Numbered from the stretch's first letter, positions 8,546 to 18,383 are shown. The stretch: DNA of 64,000 nucleotides from Crocosphaera watsonii WH 8501 (GCF_000167195.1 NZ_AADV02000001.1:186001-250000), one strand, 5' to 3'. The notes: generated by a model not told the origin, from the sequence alone. Program-made: numbers and translations.

Positions 8546-8801
8546 AAACTTTTCTTATTTCGTATATTTCAGAAGATTCAGAATCTTCAATGGTTAAAAA
8601 TTCATGGAGTTCATCAATATGAAGGGGACGAGAATAAACATTTTTTTCACTATTATAAACTTCTGAAAAAGATTCAATGGCTTCTTTGAGTTTATCAATA
8701 GCTTGTTCTGGAGTTTCTCCTTGTCCCACTAATCCGTTTTCGAGACATAGTGAAACCCAATAATGTGCGCTTTTTCTGATTATAAATGTATAAAAATTCA
8801 T
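8538..8801 (-). CDS. HicB-like antitoxin-family protein
   Basis: An 87-residue protein with the HicB/UPF0150 fold pattern: an N-terminal strand pair (FYTFIIRKSAHYWVSLCLENG), the loop GLVGQGETPEQAIDKLKEAIESF, and a short acidic tail. HicB proteins normally pair with a HicA RNase; no hicA is seen beside it. Here it is translationally linked to the DUF433/DUF5615 pair, so it may act as an added regulator of that module. The role is inference. Confidence 0.75.
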   Translation of the reverse strand: MNFYTFIIRKSAHYWVSLCLENGLVGQGETPEQAIDKLKEAIESFSEVYNSEKNVYSRPLHIDELHEFLTIEDSESSEIYEIRKVYA

Positions 8802-8854
8802 TTCATTATTGATATTTAATATTTCTTTAAAGTAATGATAAAAAAAATAGTATA

Positions 8855-10501
8855 TTAACTTAGTAAATCTTTAGGTATTTCAAAATTATCTTTTAATTGT
8901 TTCATGTATTGATTTAGTTTTCTTAAAACATAGTCAGCCATATTGCCTGGAGTCTTATTATTAGTATAACAAAATTCTAGACACACTAACTTATCATTTG
9001 TATCTACTAAAATATCAGGTCTAATATTTGTTAAATGAGGATGAGGTTTCTCAGCAACAAAGTCCAAATTATGTTCTGAGTTGTTAAAGACATCTTGTAA
9101 AGCTAAACAAACAGCTTTGTTAAACTTTTGATCACTAATTTTCTTGTCAGATATATCCTTGTTTATTTTTTCAAAAGCTGGCGTTGCATTTTTTAAACCC
9201 TTTTCTACTCTACCACTTTTTCTTTTTCCACCTGTAATAGAAACTCCTGACAATTGTAAATATAAAGGAGTTGTGCTGAGTGTTTTCTTTGCATTGCTTT
9301 TAATGCACCAATGTTGTAAAATATTATACTTATCTCGGTTCAATAAATCCTCTTTTGGAATAGGAATTTCTGCATCTTTTGCATAAGCAGCGATACAGCT
9401 TACTAAAGCATTTGTCGGTAAATACATAATTTTAGTAGTTAGCATACGACTACTTAAAGCTAAAGTAAGACGTTGAGGTTTCCAATCAGCTTTTCTTTGA
9501 TTATTGTCGCTAATATAGACAAATAGGGATTTATAATCGGCATTCCACATTTCATTAATTATGTCTGGGGTTTGCTTGGCAAAGCGTGCGACTATATCTT
9601 CTGCTTCAGGATAAAAAAATATAAACCAGACTTCTGTTGGTTTAGGAACATTTTTGACAATTCCAGATATATAATCAGTTCTTTCTTCCCAAAGACTTCT
9701 TATATCTTTGAGATAATCTCTAATCAAGTGTTTTTCTTGTGCTTTCTTTTCATAACCTTTCTTTAAGTTTTCAAGATCATTATCAGTTAATTGAAACTCA
9801 TAGCAACTTTTACCTTCGTTAAAAAACATGATTGTTTTTTTAGCAATATTTGGATATTCATCCAAGGGAGGACCTGTAAAATTTATAGCAGGTCTTATTC
9901 TATGAAACATAGTACTAGAAAAGCTTTTAGCAAATTCTTGCATATTTTCTAAATCTTCTCTAACTGTTACAGGCCAAATAATGAGAATTGGATACTTACG
10001 AAGTAGTCCATTTAAGTCTCTAAAAAAAGCTTTTACATTATTATTATCTTCATCGTTTAAATTTTCTAAGTAATCAATTACAATACATAGTTTATCATTG
10101 CTCTGATTATTCTCTGAAAAGAAATCCCTCGCTTCTTTTTTTATTTGTTTTAGTAATTGTTTTAATTTTATGTCAGACTTATTTTCATAGTCTAATTCAC
10201 TAGCATCTATGGAAACTATTGATTGTATGGGAATATGTTTTTGAAATTTAAGTGAACTGATGAAAGTTGATTTTCCAACTCCCGATACACCATATAAGAA
10301 TAGCAAATAACCGGCATTTTCAATATCTAGAACAACTTGAATAATTTGTTTTTCAAATTGAGTAACTGGAACAATTAAATCAACAAGTCTAGATTTATCT
10401 TTTCCAATTTTTTTTAAAATTTCTTCATAAGTAAATGGCAAAAATAAATCATTTTCACTTCTCTCATTTTTATTTGAAAATTCAGGATGTACTTCAGTCA
10501 T
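8855..10501 (-). CDS. P-loop ATPase with nuclease-like C-terminal domain, unknown function
   Basis: I do not recognise a named family. The 548-residue protein has a Walker A motif GVSGVGKST (residues about 71-79) and a Walker B-like strand LCIVIDYLENL (about 133-143), so the N-terminal third is an ATPase resembling AAA/STAND types. The C-terminal part contains RPDILVDTNDKLVCLEFCYTN (about 500-520): an Asp followed after about ten residues by E-x-C in a strand, which resembles the PD-(D/E)xK core with an unusual Cys where Lys is expected. It lies 31 bp after an XisI-family gene on the same strand. A defence or DNA-processing role is inference. Confidence 0.7.
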   Translation of the reverse strand: MTEVHPEFSNKNERSENDLFLPFTYEEILKKIGKDKSRLVDLIVPVTQFEKQIIQVVLDIENAGYLLFLYGVSGVGKSTFISSLKFQKHIPIQSIVSIDASELDYENKSDIKLKQLLKQIKKEARDFFSENNQSNDKLCIVIDYLENLNDEDNNNVKAFFRDLNGLLRKYPILIIWPVTVREDLENMQEFAKSFSSTMFHRIRPAINFTGPPLDEYPNIAKKTIMFFNEGKSCYEFQLTDNDLENLKKGYEKKAQEKHLIRDYLKDIRSLWEERTDYISGIVKNVPKPTEVWFIFFYPEAEDIVARFAKQTPDIINEMWNADYKSLFVYISDNNQRKADWKPQRLTLALSSRMLTTKIMYLPTNALVSCIAAYAKDAEIPIPKEDLLNRDKYNILQHWCIKSNAKKTLSTTPLYLQLSGVSITGGKRKSGRVEKGLKNATPAFEKINKDISDKKISDQKFNKAVCLALQDVFNNSEHNLDFVAEKPHPHLTNIRPDILVDTNDKLVCLEFCYTNNKTPGNMADYVLRKLNQYMKQLKDNFEIPKDLLS

Positions 10502-10531
10502 TTTTATCTACTCCAATTATAGTGTAAGTGT

Positions 10532-10873
10532 TTACGCGATCTCAAAGTCTGTATGTTTACGAGTTTCGGCATCATAAAAAGCTAAAACAATATCCTCTTT
10601 TGGGACATCTCCTCTTAATAACTCATTAGCAATACCTTCCTCTGTCCAATCTTCTTCTATCCAAATTTTATCATTTTTAATTCTAACATAAACAGAAATG
10701 GCTTTCACTCGTTCGCCATTTTTCCAACCAATATTAAACCAAAGATATTGACTTCTTAGATCATCAAATATTAAAGTTTCATCGATATCAGGATCAGTTA
10801 CCTGAGATGAGAGTTTTTCATACTCTAGAAGAATTTTTTTAATTAAACTTTGATAGTGAGTTATTTTATCCAT
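10532..10873 (-). CDS. XisI-family protein (second copy, orphan)
   Basis: A 113-residue protein similar to the one at 7578-7919: the N-terminal helix MDKITHYQSLIKKILLEYEKL and the conserved [34 protein letters not shown] block. The ATG at 10873 (MDKIT) is chosen because family members begin this way. The frame is open further upstream and runs without a stop into the broken Phd-like gene, so an accidental fusion may have occurred. No xisH is present. It probably shares a transcript with the ATPase gene downstream. Confidence 0.85.
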   Translation of the reverse strand: MDKITHYQSLIKKILLEYEKLSSQVTDPDIDETLIFDDLRSQYLWFNIGWKNGERVKAISVYVRIKNDKIWIEEDWTEEGIANELLRGDVPKEDIVLAFYDAETRKHTDFEIA

Positions 10874-11065
10874 ATTAAGCATTTTCTTGACTTCATCTAA
10901 TGAATAAGATGGACTATCTTTTTCTTCTTCTTTTGCTTCTTTTAAATCTTCTAAATCTTCTAAGTATTCCAGTCATTGTTTAATTTTAAGGAACTCTTCG
11001 TAGGATAAAACAGCAAACTCTTTCTTTCCATTCCTAGTTAAAAATGTAGGACGAAATTCAATCAT
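10874..11065 (-). pseudogene. Phd/YefM-like antitoxin, stop codon and fused to XisI frame
   Basis: An ATG at 11065, seven bases after a strong AAGGAG, begins MIEFRPTFLTRNGKKEFAVLSYEEFLKIKQ, the N-terminal half of a Phd/YefM-type antitoxin. Codon 31 is TGA (10975-10973). The frame then continues as LEYLEDLEDLKEAKEEEKD and SPSYSLDEVKKMLN and, with no antitoxin stop, passes straight into the XisI gene. No RelE/Doc-type toxin follows. This looks like an antitoxin whose toxin gene and stop were deleted, joining it to xisI. Confidence 0.65.
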
Positions 11066-11106
11066 TTTTATCTCCTTAATTTAATTCTCTCAAAAATTTA
11101 CGTTAA

Positions 11107-11123
11107 GGTGGGCAATGCCCACC
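11107..11123. repeat. Short dispersed palindrome GGTGGGCAATGCCCACC
   Basis: A perfect 8-bp inverted repeat around one base, followed by CTAC, just after the acnB stop. A related GTAGGGTGGGCAAAT occurs at 25151-25165 and the matching AATTTGCCCAC at about 25202. It may serve as a terminator-like element for acnB; it belongs to the GTAGGGTGGG-type dispersed repeats frequent in cyanobacteria. Confidence 0.6.
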
Positions 11124-11131
11124 CTACGATG

Positions 11132-13768
11132 TTAACTTAAAGCACCTGCTGGAATGCCTAAAATATATTCAATTTTGGGTATTTCTTCTAAGGGAATAAC
11201 TCTTCCTTCTTCTTCAAATCCTGCTATTTGATCAAAGTTCAAATAACGGTATAATTCATCGGCAAAAGGATCAATTTTTTGGGTGACAATCTCCATATAT
11301 TCCTCAACAGTGGGTATTTTTCCTAATAAGGCACACACAGCAGCTAACTCCGCAGAACCTAAGTAAACTTGCGCCCCTTTACCCATACGATTATTAAAGT
11401 TACGGGTAGAGGTAGAAAACACAGTAGCATTATCTTCTACTCTTGCTTGGTTGCCCATACATAAAGAACATCCAGGCATTTCTGTCCTTGCACCTGATGC
11501 AGCAAACACACCATAAATACCTTCTTCTCGTAGCTGTTTTTCATCCATTCTGGTTGGGGGACAAATCCATAAAACAGATTTAATGCGTCCTGCCCCTTCT
11601 AAAATTTTGGCAGCAGCCCTATAATGTCCAATATTGGTCATACAGGAACCGATAAACACTTCATCTACTTTATCCCCTGCACATTCAGACATCAATTTAA
11701 TATTATCAGGGTCATTGGGTGCAGCAATAATTGGTTCTTTGATCTCGCTTAAGTTAACTTCGATAACATCAGCATATTCTGCTGTTTCATCTGCCTCCAT
11801 TAAAACAGGATTTTTTAACCATTCTTCCATTTTTGAAGCCCGACGCATCAACGTTTTAGGATCTTCATAACCCCGTGCCACCATATTTTTAATTAAGGAA
11901 ACATTGGAACGCAAATATTCAGCGATGGTATCTTTTCCTAACTTAATAGTTGACCCGGCACAAGACCTTTCTGCTGTTGCGTCGGTTAATTCAAAAGCTT
12001 GTTCTACTTTTAAATCAGGTAATCCTTCCATCTCCATAATACGACCATTGAAAACATTAATTTTGTTCTCTTTGGAAACAGTTAACTTACCTTCTTGTAT
12101 GGCAACCCAAGGAATAGCATTAACAATATCTCTTAAAGTTACTCCCGGCTGCAACTCTCCACTAAACTTAACTAATACTGATTCTGGCATATCCAAAGGC
12201 ATAACCCCCAACGCTGCTGCAAAGGCAACTAAACCGGAACCAGCAGGGAAGGAGATACCCAAGGGAAAACGAGTATGAGAGTCTCCCCCAGTTCCCACTG
12301 TATCGGGTAATAACATCCGGTTTAACCAAGAATGGATGATACCGTCCCCTGGTTTCAACGCTACACCTCCACGGGTAGAAAAGAAGTCCGGTAAGTCTTT
12401 ATGGGTGTTGATGTCAACCGGTTTGGGATAAGCTGCGGTATGACAGAAACTTTGTAGGGTTAAGTCTGCGTTGAACCCTAAACAAGCTAACTCTTTCAAC
12501 TCATCCCTAGTCATGGGTCCTGTGGTATCCTGGGAACCAACGGTGGTCATCATGGGTTCACAAGATGTTCCGGGTCTAACCCCAGGCAAACCGCAAGCTT
12601 TACCTACCATTTTCTGCGCTAAAGTGAAGCCAGGTATCCCCCCGTCTTCGACACCCCCCTTACTAAGGGGGGAAGGGGGGATCGGACGGACAAATAGGGT
12701 ACTGGGTTCCAGTCCCAATGCTTCACGGGTTTTATCCGTTAATGCGCGTCCAATGAGTAAAGGAATGCGTCCCCCGGCCCGAACTTCGTCTAAAATGGTT
12801 TCAGGTTTGCGCTCAAAGGTGGCAATAATGTCTCCTTCTTCGTTGGCAACTTCTCCTTTGTAGGGATAGATGATGATCACGTCCCCGGTTTCCATGTCGG
12901 AAACATCGCATTCGATGGGAAAGGCCCCGGAGTCTTCTGCGGTGTTGAAGAAAATAGGGGCTATTTTCCCCCCCAAAATGTAGCCTCCAGCCCGTTTATT
13001 GGGGACAAAAGGTATATCATGTCCAATGTGCCATAAAACGGAGTTAATAGCTGATTTACGGGAGGAACCTGTACCGACTACATCCCCAACATAAGCCACA
13101 GGATAGCCTTTTTCCTTGAGTCTAGCAATGGTTGCAATACCTTCTGGCATTTTTGACTCTAACATAGCCAACCCATGCAGGGGAATATCGGGACGAGTTG
13201 TTGCATGGGGTGCGGGAGATAGGTCGTCAGTATTAGTTTCTCCTGGGACTTTAAAAACGGTGACGTTGATGCTTTCGGGGACTTGGGGTTTATTTGTGAA
13301 CCAAGTAGCTTCGGCCCATGCGTCGATGACTTGTTTAGCGTAGGGGTTGCTTTGGGAGAGTTCTAAGACTTCGTTAAATGCGTCAAAGACTAACAGGGTT
13401 TTGCTGAGTGCGGTGGCTGCTTCTGAGGCTAAGGTGGTGTCAGAAGATTTCAGCAAGTCTACCAATGACTGTACATTATAACCGCCCATCATGGTTCCTA
13501 ATAAGTCGATCGCCCCTTGAGGGGAGATGAGGGGACAGGTTATTTCTTCTTTGGCGATCGCTGTTAAAAACCCTGCTTTCACATAAGCTGCTTCATCCAC
13601 ACCAGGGGGAACTCTATCCCGTAATAAGCTCAAAAGTTCTTCTTTTTGGTCTTCCGGAGGATGTTTTAAGAGTTCACATAGTTGCGATGTTTGTTCTGCG
13701 GTTAAAGGTAAGGGAGGAATACCAAGTTTGGATCTTTCTGCTGCGTGTTTGTGATAGTTTTCTAACAT
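11132..13768 (-). CDS. acnB: Aconitate hydratase B
   Basis: An 878-residue AcnB, the TCA-cycle enzyme that isomerises citrate to isocitrate through a [4Fe-4S] cluster. The AcnB order is seen: an N-terminal HEAT-like domain (to about 160), the swivel domain ([14 protein letters not shown]), then the catalytic domains with cluster cysteines in [10 protein letters not shown] and [10 protein letters not shown]. An insertion of about 15-20 residues near position 365 ([17 protein letters not shown]) is encoded by a palindromic dispersed repeat at 12636-12682. The insert is in frame, in the linker before [14 protein letters not shown], so activity is probably kept. An AGGAGAC sits before the ATG at 13768. 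Confidence 0.95.
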   Translation of the reverse strand: MLENYHKHAAERSKLGIPPLPLTAEQTSQLCELLKHPPEDQKEELLSLLRDRVPPGVDEAAYVKAGFLTAIAKEEITCPLISPQGAIDLLGTMMGGYNVQSLVDLLKSSDTTLASEAATALSKTLLVFDAFNEVLELSQSNPYAKQVIDAWAEATWFTNKPQVPESINVTVFKVPGETNTDDLSPAPHATTRPDIPLHGLAMLESKMPEGIATIARLKEKGYPVAYVGDVVGTGSSRKSAINSVLWHIGHDIPFVPNKRAGGYILGGKIAPIFFNTAEDSGAFPIECDVSDMETGDVIIIYPYKGEVANEEGDIIATFERKPETILDEVRAGGRIPLLIGRALTDKTREALGLEPSTLFVRPIPPSPLSKGGVEDGGIPGFTLAQKMVGKACGLPGVRPGTSCEPMMTTVGSQDTTGPMTRDELKELACLGFNADLTLQSFCHTAAYPKPVDINTHKDLPDFFSTRGGVALKPGDGIIHSWLNRMLLPDTVGTGGDSHTRFPLGISFPAGSGLVAFAAALGVMPLDMPESVLVKFSGELQPGVTLRDIVNAIPWVAIQEGKLTVSKENKINVFNGRIMEMEGLPDLKVEQAFELTDATAERSCAGSTIKLGKDTIAEYLRSNVSLIKNMVARGYEDPKTLMRRASKMEEWLKNPVLMEADETAEYADVIEVNLSEIKEPIIAAPNDPDNIKLMSECAGDKVDEVFIGSCMTNIGHYRAAAKILEGAGRIKSVLWICPPTRMDEKQLREEGIYGVFAASGARTEMPGCSLCMGNQARVEDNATVFSTSTRNFNNRMGKGAQVYLGSAELAAVCALLGKIPTVEEYMEIVTQKIDPFADELYRYLNFDQIAGFEEEGRVIPLEEIPKIEYILGIPAGALS
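12636..12682. repeat. Palindromic C/G-run repeat inside acnB
   Basis: CCCCCCTTACTAAGGGGGG followed by AAGGGGGGATC, with a further CCCCCC upstream. A close relative, with TTTTTAA in the centre, lies upstream of thrS at 32585-32615. Inside acnB it is read as PPSPLSKGG, a peptide that such cyanobacterial repeats commonly encode when they fall in coding sequence. Confidence 0.85.
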
Positions 13769-13973
13769 TTAGTAGTGTCTCCTTTTCTTCACATTTACTT
13801 AAGGTGTTGCGATGAGGACTTTTTAGGGTATCTCTTCTAAGGGTATCAAGTTTATTTGTTAATAGTGTTTAGGCATTTCTTAAGTTTTCTTGGAAGTGGT
13901 GTTAGGGTTGGGTTATATATCTTCAACCATTGTTGGATTACAATAAATAAATGTAATACATAACCACAAAACT

Positions 13974-15488
13974 ATGATTGACTTATCGAAATTAGAAAAA
14001 AGTCCTGAAACAACAAAAGTTGAAGCGTCAAATAATATTTTTAGTGAACTAGGAAAAAACACTTATAGTTATTTAGATGTAATTTCTGAATTAATTGATA
14101 ATTCAATAGCAGCTAGAAGAACAGATATGATTCTTGAAGTAACTATTAAACTTTATTTTAATCAAAAGAATAAAGTAAGACTATTTAGTATTACTGATAA
14201 TGCAAACGGTATTTCTCAAGATAAATTAGGAATAGCAATTACTCCTGCTGGAGTACAATCTTGCCAATCCTTAAATGAACACGGTTTAGGAATGAAACAA
14301 GCAATTGCTGCTTTAGGAAAACTTAAATATTTAGCAACAAAAACTATATAGGATTCCAAAGCAAGAGTGATTAAAGAGTTTTCTTTTGGCGAATTAACTA
14401 CTTATTATACATCCGAATTCAATCAAGAATCAGGAACAGAAATTTCTATCACCGATCTCAAATCAATAGTAAATGTTACCCAAACATCAGTAACGAATAC
14501 TTTAACCCCATATTTAGGAGAAAGGTATAGGAGATTTTTAGCACCTGATAATAAAATAATGAACTTAAAATTATTGTTCCTAGAAGAAAGTGAGCAAACT
14601 TCATTATTTCAAGATTCAGGTTATAACATAAAAAGAGAATGGATAGTAAAGGAAGTAAAGCCTATATATTTTCACCCATTTAAAAGAGAAAACAAACCAG
14701 TATTTCTAAAACATCCGATTTCTGGGAAAGGATGGAAAGCAGAGCTAACTTTTGGATATGCACCTCAAGATAAAGAATATGAAGAATTAGGGTTAAAGAT
14801 TCCTAATAAATTTCAGCCCTATTATGTTTCAATCAAAAGACAAGGATTAGACGTATTATTACATGATAGAGTAATTTTATTTCATCAATTATTTGAACTT
14901 GACATTGTTCCTAATAGACACGCAGACTATAATACTATTCGAGGAGAAATTGATCTTAAAGAAGGTTTTGAAACAGCAATCACGAAAAATTCTATTATAG
15001 AAGATAATAATTTTCGACACTGTTTAGAAAAAGTGAGAAAAATACTTAAAGGAGAAGAACCTGGACCAAAAAAAGAAAAGAAAAATTATTTACGACGTAG
15101 ATCAGTTCCTGATGAACTTCCAGAAAAACTATTAAGAGATAGATTGGCTGAACACTTAGAAAATCATCCTATTTTCAAAAAAGATAAAGTCAACAAAGAA
15201 TATGTACTTGAAGGAATAGAAGGTTATATTGATATTTTGGCAGATCAAGAAGTTTGGGAAATTAAAACATCACAAGCAAATGCTTTAGATATTTATCAAT
15301 TATTTATGTATATGGATGTTGGTGGTTTTGATAACGGTTATTTAGTAGCGCAAGATTTTTCAGGAGGGGCTAAAGTTGCTATCGATTTTATCAAGAATAA
15401 ACATAATAAAGAGATAATATTAGCAAAGCACACAGATTTTCCTATTACACATCCTCCTAGTGATGAAGAACGTTCAGAATATTATTGA
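13974..15488 (+). pseudogene. GHKL ATPase with nuclease-like C-terminus, one amber codon
   Basis: The frame is open for 504 codons except for a TAG at 14349-14351; TI-stop-DSKARVIKEF continues without any shift. Before the stop lie the GHKL (Hsp90/MutL/MORC type) ATP-binding motifs: ELIDNSIAA (N box), DNANGIS (G1) and NEHGLGMKQA (G2). After it comes a transducer-like part and, near residue 425, EGYIDILADQEVWEIKTSQ, which fits the D-x(n)-E-x-K core of PD-(D/E)xK nucleases. The combination suggests a DNA-targeting, possibly defensive ATPase-nuclease. I know no exact named family. As written it makes a 125-residue fragment unless the stop is suppressed or internal restart occurs. Confidence 0.75.
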
Positions 15489-15657
15489 TAATAATTCATA
15501 AAGCTAGAATCAATGAATAAATGAAACATCAATCAGGTAGCGATCTCGAATAGATAAGTTTTACGGTGCGCTGGATTAATTTTAAGCTAGAATAGTTATA
15601 TTGAAATACAAAACTGTAACTGTAAATATGACAAAAGTAGAAATTAAGGAAAAAGTT

Positions 15658-15873
15658 ATGAAGACTAAAAAACTCATTGAATCTGAACTTGAGAACTTAA
15701 CAGAAGAACAACTTAATCAAGTTTATGATGTTATCAAAAACTTGAATGATTCTGTAACAGTAGAAACTAAACCTAGTTTAATGTCTAAGTTAAGTCAAAT
15801 CAAAATTGATGCACCTGAAAACTTCTCAACTCAAATTGCTGATAGTTTAGGAAGAGATATCAGTGAAGAATAA
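15658..15873 (+). CDS. Antitoxin of a PIN toxin pair (unclassified)
   Basis: The ATG at 15658 (MKTKKLIESELENL) is preferred because AAGGAA lies just upstream; earlier in-frame starts at 15601 (TTG) and 15628 (ATG) lack one. The 71-residue product has a helical N-terminus (ELENLTEEQLNQVYDVIKNL) and an acidic, flexible C-terminus (QIADSLGRDISEE), as in many VapB-type antitoxins. The stop overlaps the PIN toxin start by 11 bases. Assignment rests mainly on this coupling. Confidence 0.7.
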   Translation: MKTKKLIESELENLTEEQLNQVYDVIKNLNDSVTVETKPSLMSKLSQIKIDAPENFSTQIADSLGRDISEE

Positions 15874-16267
15874 AATATTTGTTGATACACTGTTTATTGT
15901 TGCTTTAATTAACAAAAGAGATCAATATCATCCTAAAGCATTAAAATTAGCACAACAAGTTGAGAATTATCCTTTAATTACCACTGATGCAGTTTTGCTA
16001 CAAGTTGGTAACAGTTTAGCGGGTAATTATAGAAATGAAGCGATTAATATAATTGAAATTTTTTTACAATCTGATGACATTGAAATTATCCATTTAACTC
16101 CTGAATTGTTCAATAAAGCAATAGAACTATATAAAAAATATCAAGACAAACAATGGGGATTAGTTGATTGTGTTTCTTTTGTTGTCATGGAAGAAAATAA
16201 TATCAATAAAGCATTAACTTTTGATAAACATTTTATTCAAGCAGGTTTTCAAGCATTGATGAGATAA
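15863..16267 (+). CDS. PIN-domain toxin (VapC-like RNase)
   Basis: A 134-residue PIN domain. Acidic residues in the expected places are D8 (IFVDTLF), an acidic pair near the middle, D101 (GLVDCVSF) and D119 (ALTFDKHF). VapC-type PIN proteins are Mg-dependent RNases. The start is GTG at 15863, inside the end of the antitoxin gene. The classical VapC Asn/Glu after the first Asp (usually DTNV-like) reads DTLFIVAL here, as in the subgroup of cyanobacterial PIN proteins with DTLF. Confidence 0.85.
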   Translation: MKNKIFVDTLFIVALINKRDQYHPKALKLAQQVENYPLITTDAVLLQVGNSLAGNYRNEAINIIEIFLQSDDIEIIHLTPELFNKAIELYKKYQDKQWGLVDCVSFVVMEENNINKALTFDKHFIQAGFQALMR

Positions 16268-16283
16268 ATTTTAACCTAAAATA

Positions 16284-16391
16284 GCTACATCATTAGTAGC
16301 AGAAGCAGGAAATGAAGTAATTATTGCTACTACAAATGTTAAACATTTATCTCAGTTTACCGATGCACGAGATTGGAAATTAATTAAATAG
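16284..16391 (+). pseudogene. C-terminal remnant of a second PIN toxin
   Basis: Too short to stand as a gene: an open stretch of 35 codons reading SLVAEAGNEVIIATTNVKHLSQFTDARDWKLIK and a TAG stop. ATTNxxHLxxF.DAR.W is the usual ending of VapC/PIN proteins. It directly follows the intact PIN gene but is not a repeat of it, so another toxin gene once ended here and the rest has been deleted. Confidence 0.65.
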
Positions 16392-16459
16392 TAATATTTA
16401 TGTTAACACCAAATAAGGAGTCTGAGTGATACAATTACCTTATCAGACTTTTATTGTTT

Positions 16460-16921
16460 TCAAGAGATAGAATAAAAAGACTCTAAGGCTATTTTTTGAA
16501 TGGTAGTTAAAGGTTGATTAAACTTAAGAGCGATCGCAGAACAATCTTCATATTCTGGATGTACATTAATAATAGTTTTATTATCTCCTTTTCCTTTAGT
16601 TGCTATCTTAATCCTAACTTCTCCATATTTGGTATTAACTATTTTAATTTCTCGCTCTAAAATTGAACGTTTCTCAATAGATTGACGAATACCTAATGTA
16701 GTTGTTTCTCGAAAAATAATCTCCTCACAAATATCTATTTTATCAACAGGACAAATAACCGTTAATAAAATACCAGGCCGTGACTTTTTCATCATCACAG
16801 ACTGTGTAAACACATCTAACGCCCCTTGCTTTAATAAAATATCCAAGACATAGCCAAAAACTTGCGGACTGAGATCATCTATTTGGGTTTCTAAAACAGC
16901 AACTATGTCGACATTACTGTT
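16460..16921 (-). CDS. larC: LarC C-terminal part, read after a -1 frameshift
   Basis: This frame has no start of its own near its beginning. It reads [20 protein letters not shown], the conserved entry of the LarC2 (former DUF111) domain, and continues for 153 residues to a TGA. It follows larC's first part across an A9 run (16928-16920): the -1 frame AAC-AGT-AAT joins GAA-AAA-AAA. The joined protein is 414 residues, normal for LarC. LarC inserts nickel into the pincer cofactor of lactate racemase and relatives. In Lactobacillus LarC is also made by frameshifting between larC1 and larC2. An internal ATG at 16846 would lose the conserved entry. Confidence 0.85.
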   Translation of the reverse strand, partial: NSNVDIVAVLETQIDDLSPQVFGYVLDILLKQGALDVFTQSVMMKKSRPGILLTVICPVDKIDICEEIIFRETTTLGIRQSIEKRSILEREIKIVNTKYGEVRIKIATKGKGDNKTIINVHPEYEDCSAIALKFNQPLTTIQKIALESFYSIS

Positions 16922-17703
16922 TTTTTTTCTGTCACACTTTCCCCTATCCAGAGACGCAAAATATTAGGAATGGATAAATCTTGTGATCCTGCACCTAACC
17001 CCACTTTTTCTAATACCATATTAGGAGGTTGACCAAAACTTTTAACCAGTGTAACAGCGATCGCCGCCCCTGTTGGTGTCACTAATTCTTTGTCAATCTT
17101 GTTACTATAAATAGGAACCTGACGGGACTCCCATAGCTTCAACACCGCCGGCACCGGTACAGGTAAACGGCCATGGGCGGCCCACACCGTTCCCCCACCA
17201 GTAGGTAACGCCGAACAGTATAACGTCTGAATATCCAAATAATCTAGCCCCAGACAAGTACCGACAATGTCCACTATGGCATCCGTTGCCCCCACTTCGT
17301 GGAAATGTACCTTTTCCGCTTTTACCCCGTGTACGGCACCTTCTGCAACGGCTAAACGACGGAATATATCCAGACTCCATTCTGTCACCCGTGACGGTAA
17401 GTTAGCTTGTTGAATCATGCTTTCAATTTCAGGAAGATGACGAGCGGGGGTATGATGGTGATGGTGGTGATGGTGATGGTCATGATCATCATCCTTAAGC
17501 AAGTTAACATGAACCTTAGTGGCCTGTTGCCCATTGCGCTGTACCTTTTCTTGACTTAACTCATATTCGTGGTCAATTTTTAACTCTTTGAGTTGCTCAA
17601 TCAAGTATTCTAAAGGAACACCACTATCAACTAAAGCCCCTAAACACATATCTCCGGCAATACCTGTCACACAGTCTAAATAAGCTATTTTGGTCATAGT
17701 CAT
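16903..17703 (-). CDS. larC: LarC N-terminal part (nickel insertion for pincer cofactor)
   Basis: A 266-residue frame with the LarC hallmark start ([19 protein letters not shown]), a His-rich loop [12 protein letters not shown] (residues about 74-84) likely used for metal binding, the [16 protein letters not shown] motif, and PTGGGTV...HGRLPVP...ELVTPTGAA. It ends soon after the A9 run with KKTVMST; a -1 shift there gives the full protein (see the C-terminal part). The start lies head to head with the TsaC-like gene: the two start codons share two bases (17702-17703), so any promoters must lie inside the opposite gene. Confidence 0.9.
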   Translation of the reverse strand: MTMTKIAYLDCVTGIAGDMCLGALVDSGVPLEYLIEQLKELKIDHEYELSQEKVQRNGQQATKVHVNLLKDDDHDHHHHHHHHHTPARHLPEIESMIQQANLPSRVTEWSLDIFRRLAVAEGAVHGVKAEKVHFHEVGATDAIVDIVGTCLGLDYLDIQTLYCSALPTGGGTVWAAHGRLPVPVPAVLKLWESRQVPIYSNKIDKELVTPTGAAIAVTLVKSFGQPPNMVLEKVGLGAGSQDLSIPNILRLWIGESVTEKKTVMST

Positions 17704-18355
17704 GGCTATTCTATACGATTTACACCCTAAAAACCCTCAAAATCATCGCATTGACGAAATATGTTCTGCTCTAAGACAAGGGGCGATTATGCTATACCCT
17801 ACAGATACAGTGTATGCGATCGGGTGCGATCTTAATAGTAAATCGGCCGTGCAACGGGTACGACAATTAAAGCAATTATCTAATGATAAACCCTTGACTT
17901 TTTTGTGTTCTTCTCTATCCAATATTGCTAAATATGCAGGGGTAGAGGATGAAGCTTATCGTGTTATGAAAAGGTTAATTCCTGGGCCTTATACCTTTTT
18001 ATTACCAGCTACCAAAGCTGTGCCAAAATTAGTCATGAGTCCTAAGCGAAAAAGTACAGGTATTCGAGTACCAGATCACCCTATTTGTCAAGCTATTTTA
18101 CAAGGTTTAGAAAATCCCATTGTTTCTACTTCTGCTCATTTACCGGATGAAGATGGGGAGTTTCCTACTCTTGGCTTAGAAAAAGTAAAATTATTTGACA
18201 TTTTAGAAAATCAAGTTGATATTATTATTGATAATAGTTTAGAACCTGGTTTTGAGGTGTCTACTATTTTAGACATGACTTCCGATCCCCCTTCCATTAT
18301 TCGTCAGGGGTTGGGATGGGAAGAATTACAAAATTGGGTGAAGCTTCAAGTTTAA
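17702..18355 (+). CDS. TsaC/Sua5/YrdC/YciO-family protein
   Basis: A 217-residue protein of the Sua5-YciO-YrdC superfamily. The KxR-SxN-type nucleotide site is recognisable: [13 protein letters not shown] near residue 36, [18 protein letters not shown], and [11 protein letters not shown], then STSAH. Members form threonylcarbamoyl-AMP for tRNA t6A37 (TsaC) or have unknown roles (YciO). Cyanobacteria often encode more than one, so the exact role is open. The ATG at 17702 (MAILYDLHP) is chosen as the family-like start. Divergent from larC. Confidence 0.85.
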   Translation: MAILYDLHPKNPQNHRIDEICSALRQGAIMLYPTDTVYAIGCDLNSKSAVQRVRQLKQLSNDKPLTFLCSSLSNIAKYAGVEDEAYRVMKRLIPGPYTFLLPATKAVPKLVMSPKRKSTGIRVPDHPICQAILQGLENPIVSTSAHLPDEDGEFPTLGLEKVKLFDILENQVDIIIDNSLEPGFEVSTILDMTSDPPSIIRQGLGWEELQNWVKLQV

Positions 18356-18383
18356 TTCAGTTATCAGTTACCAATTACCAGTT

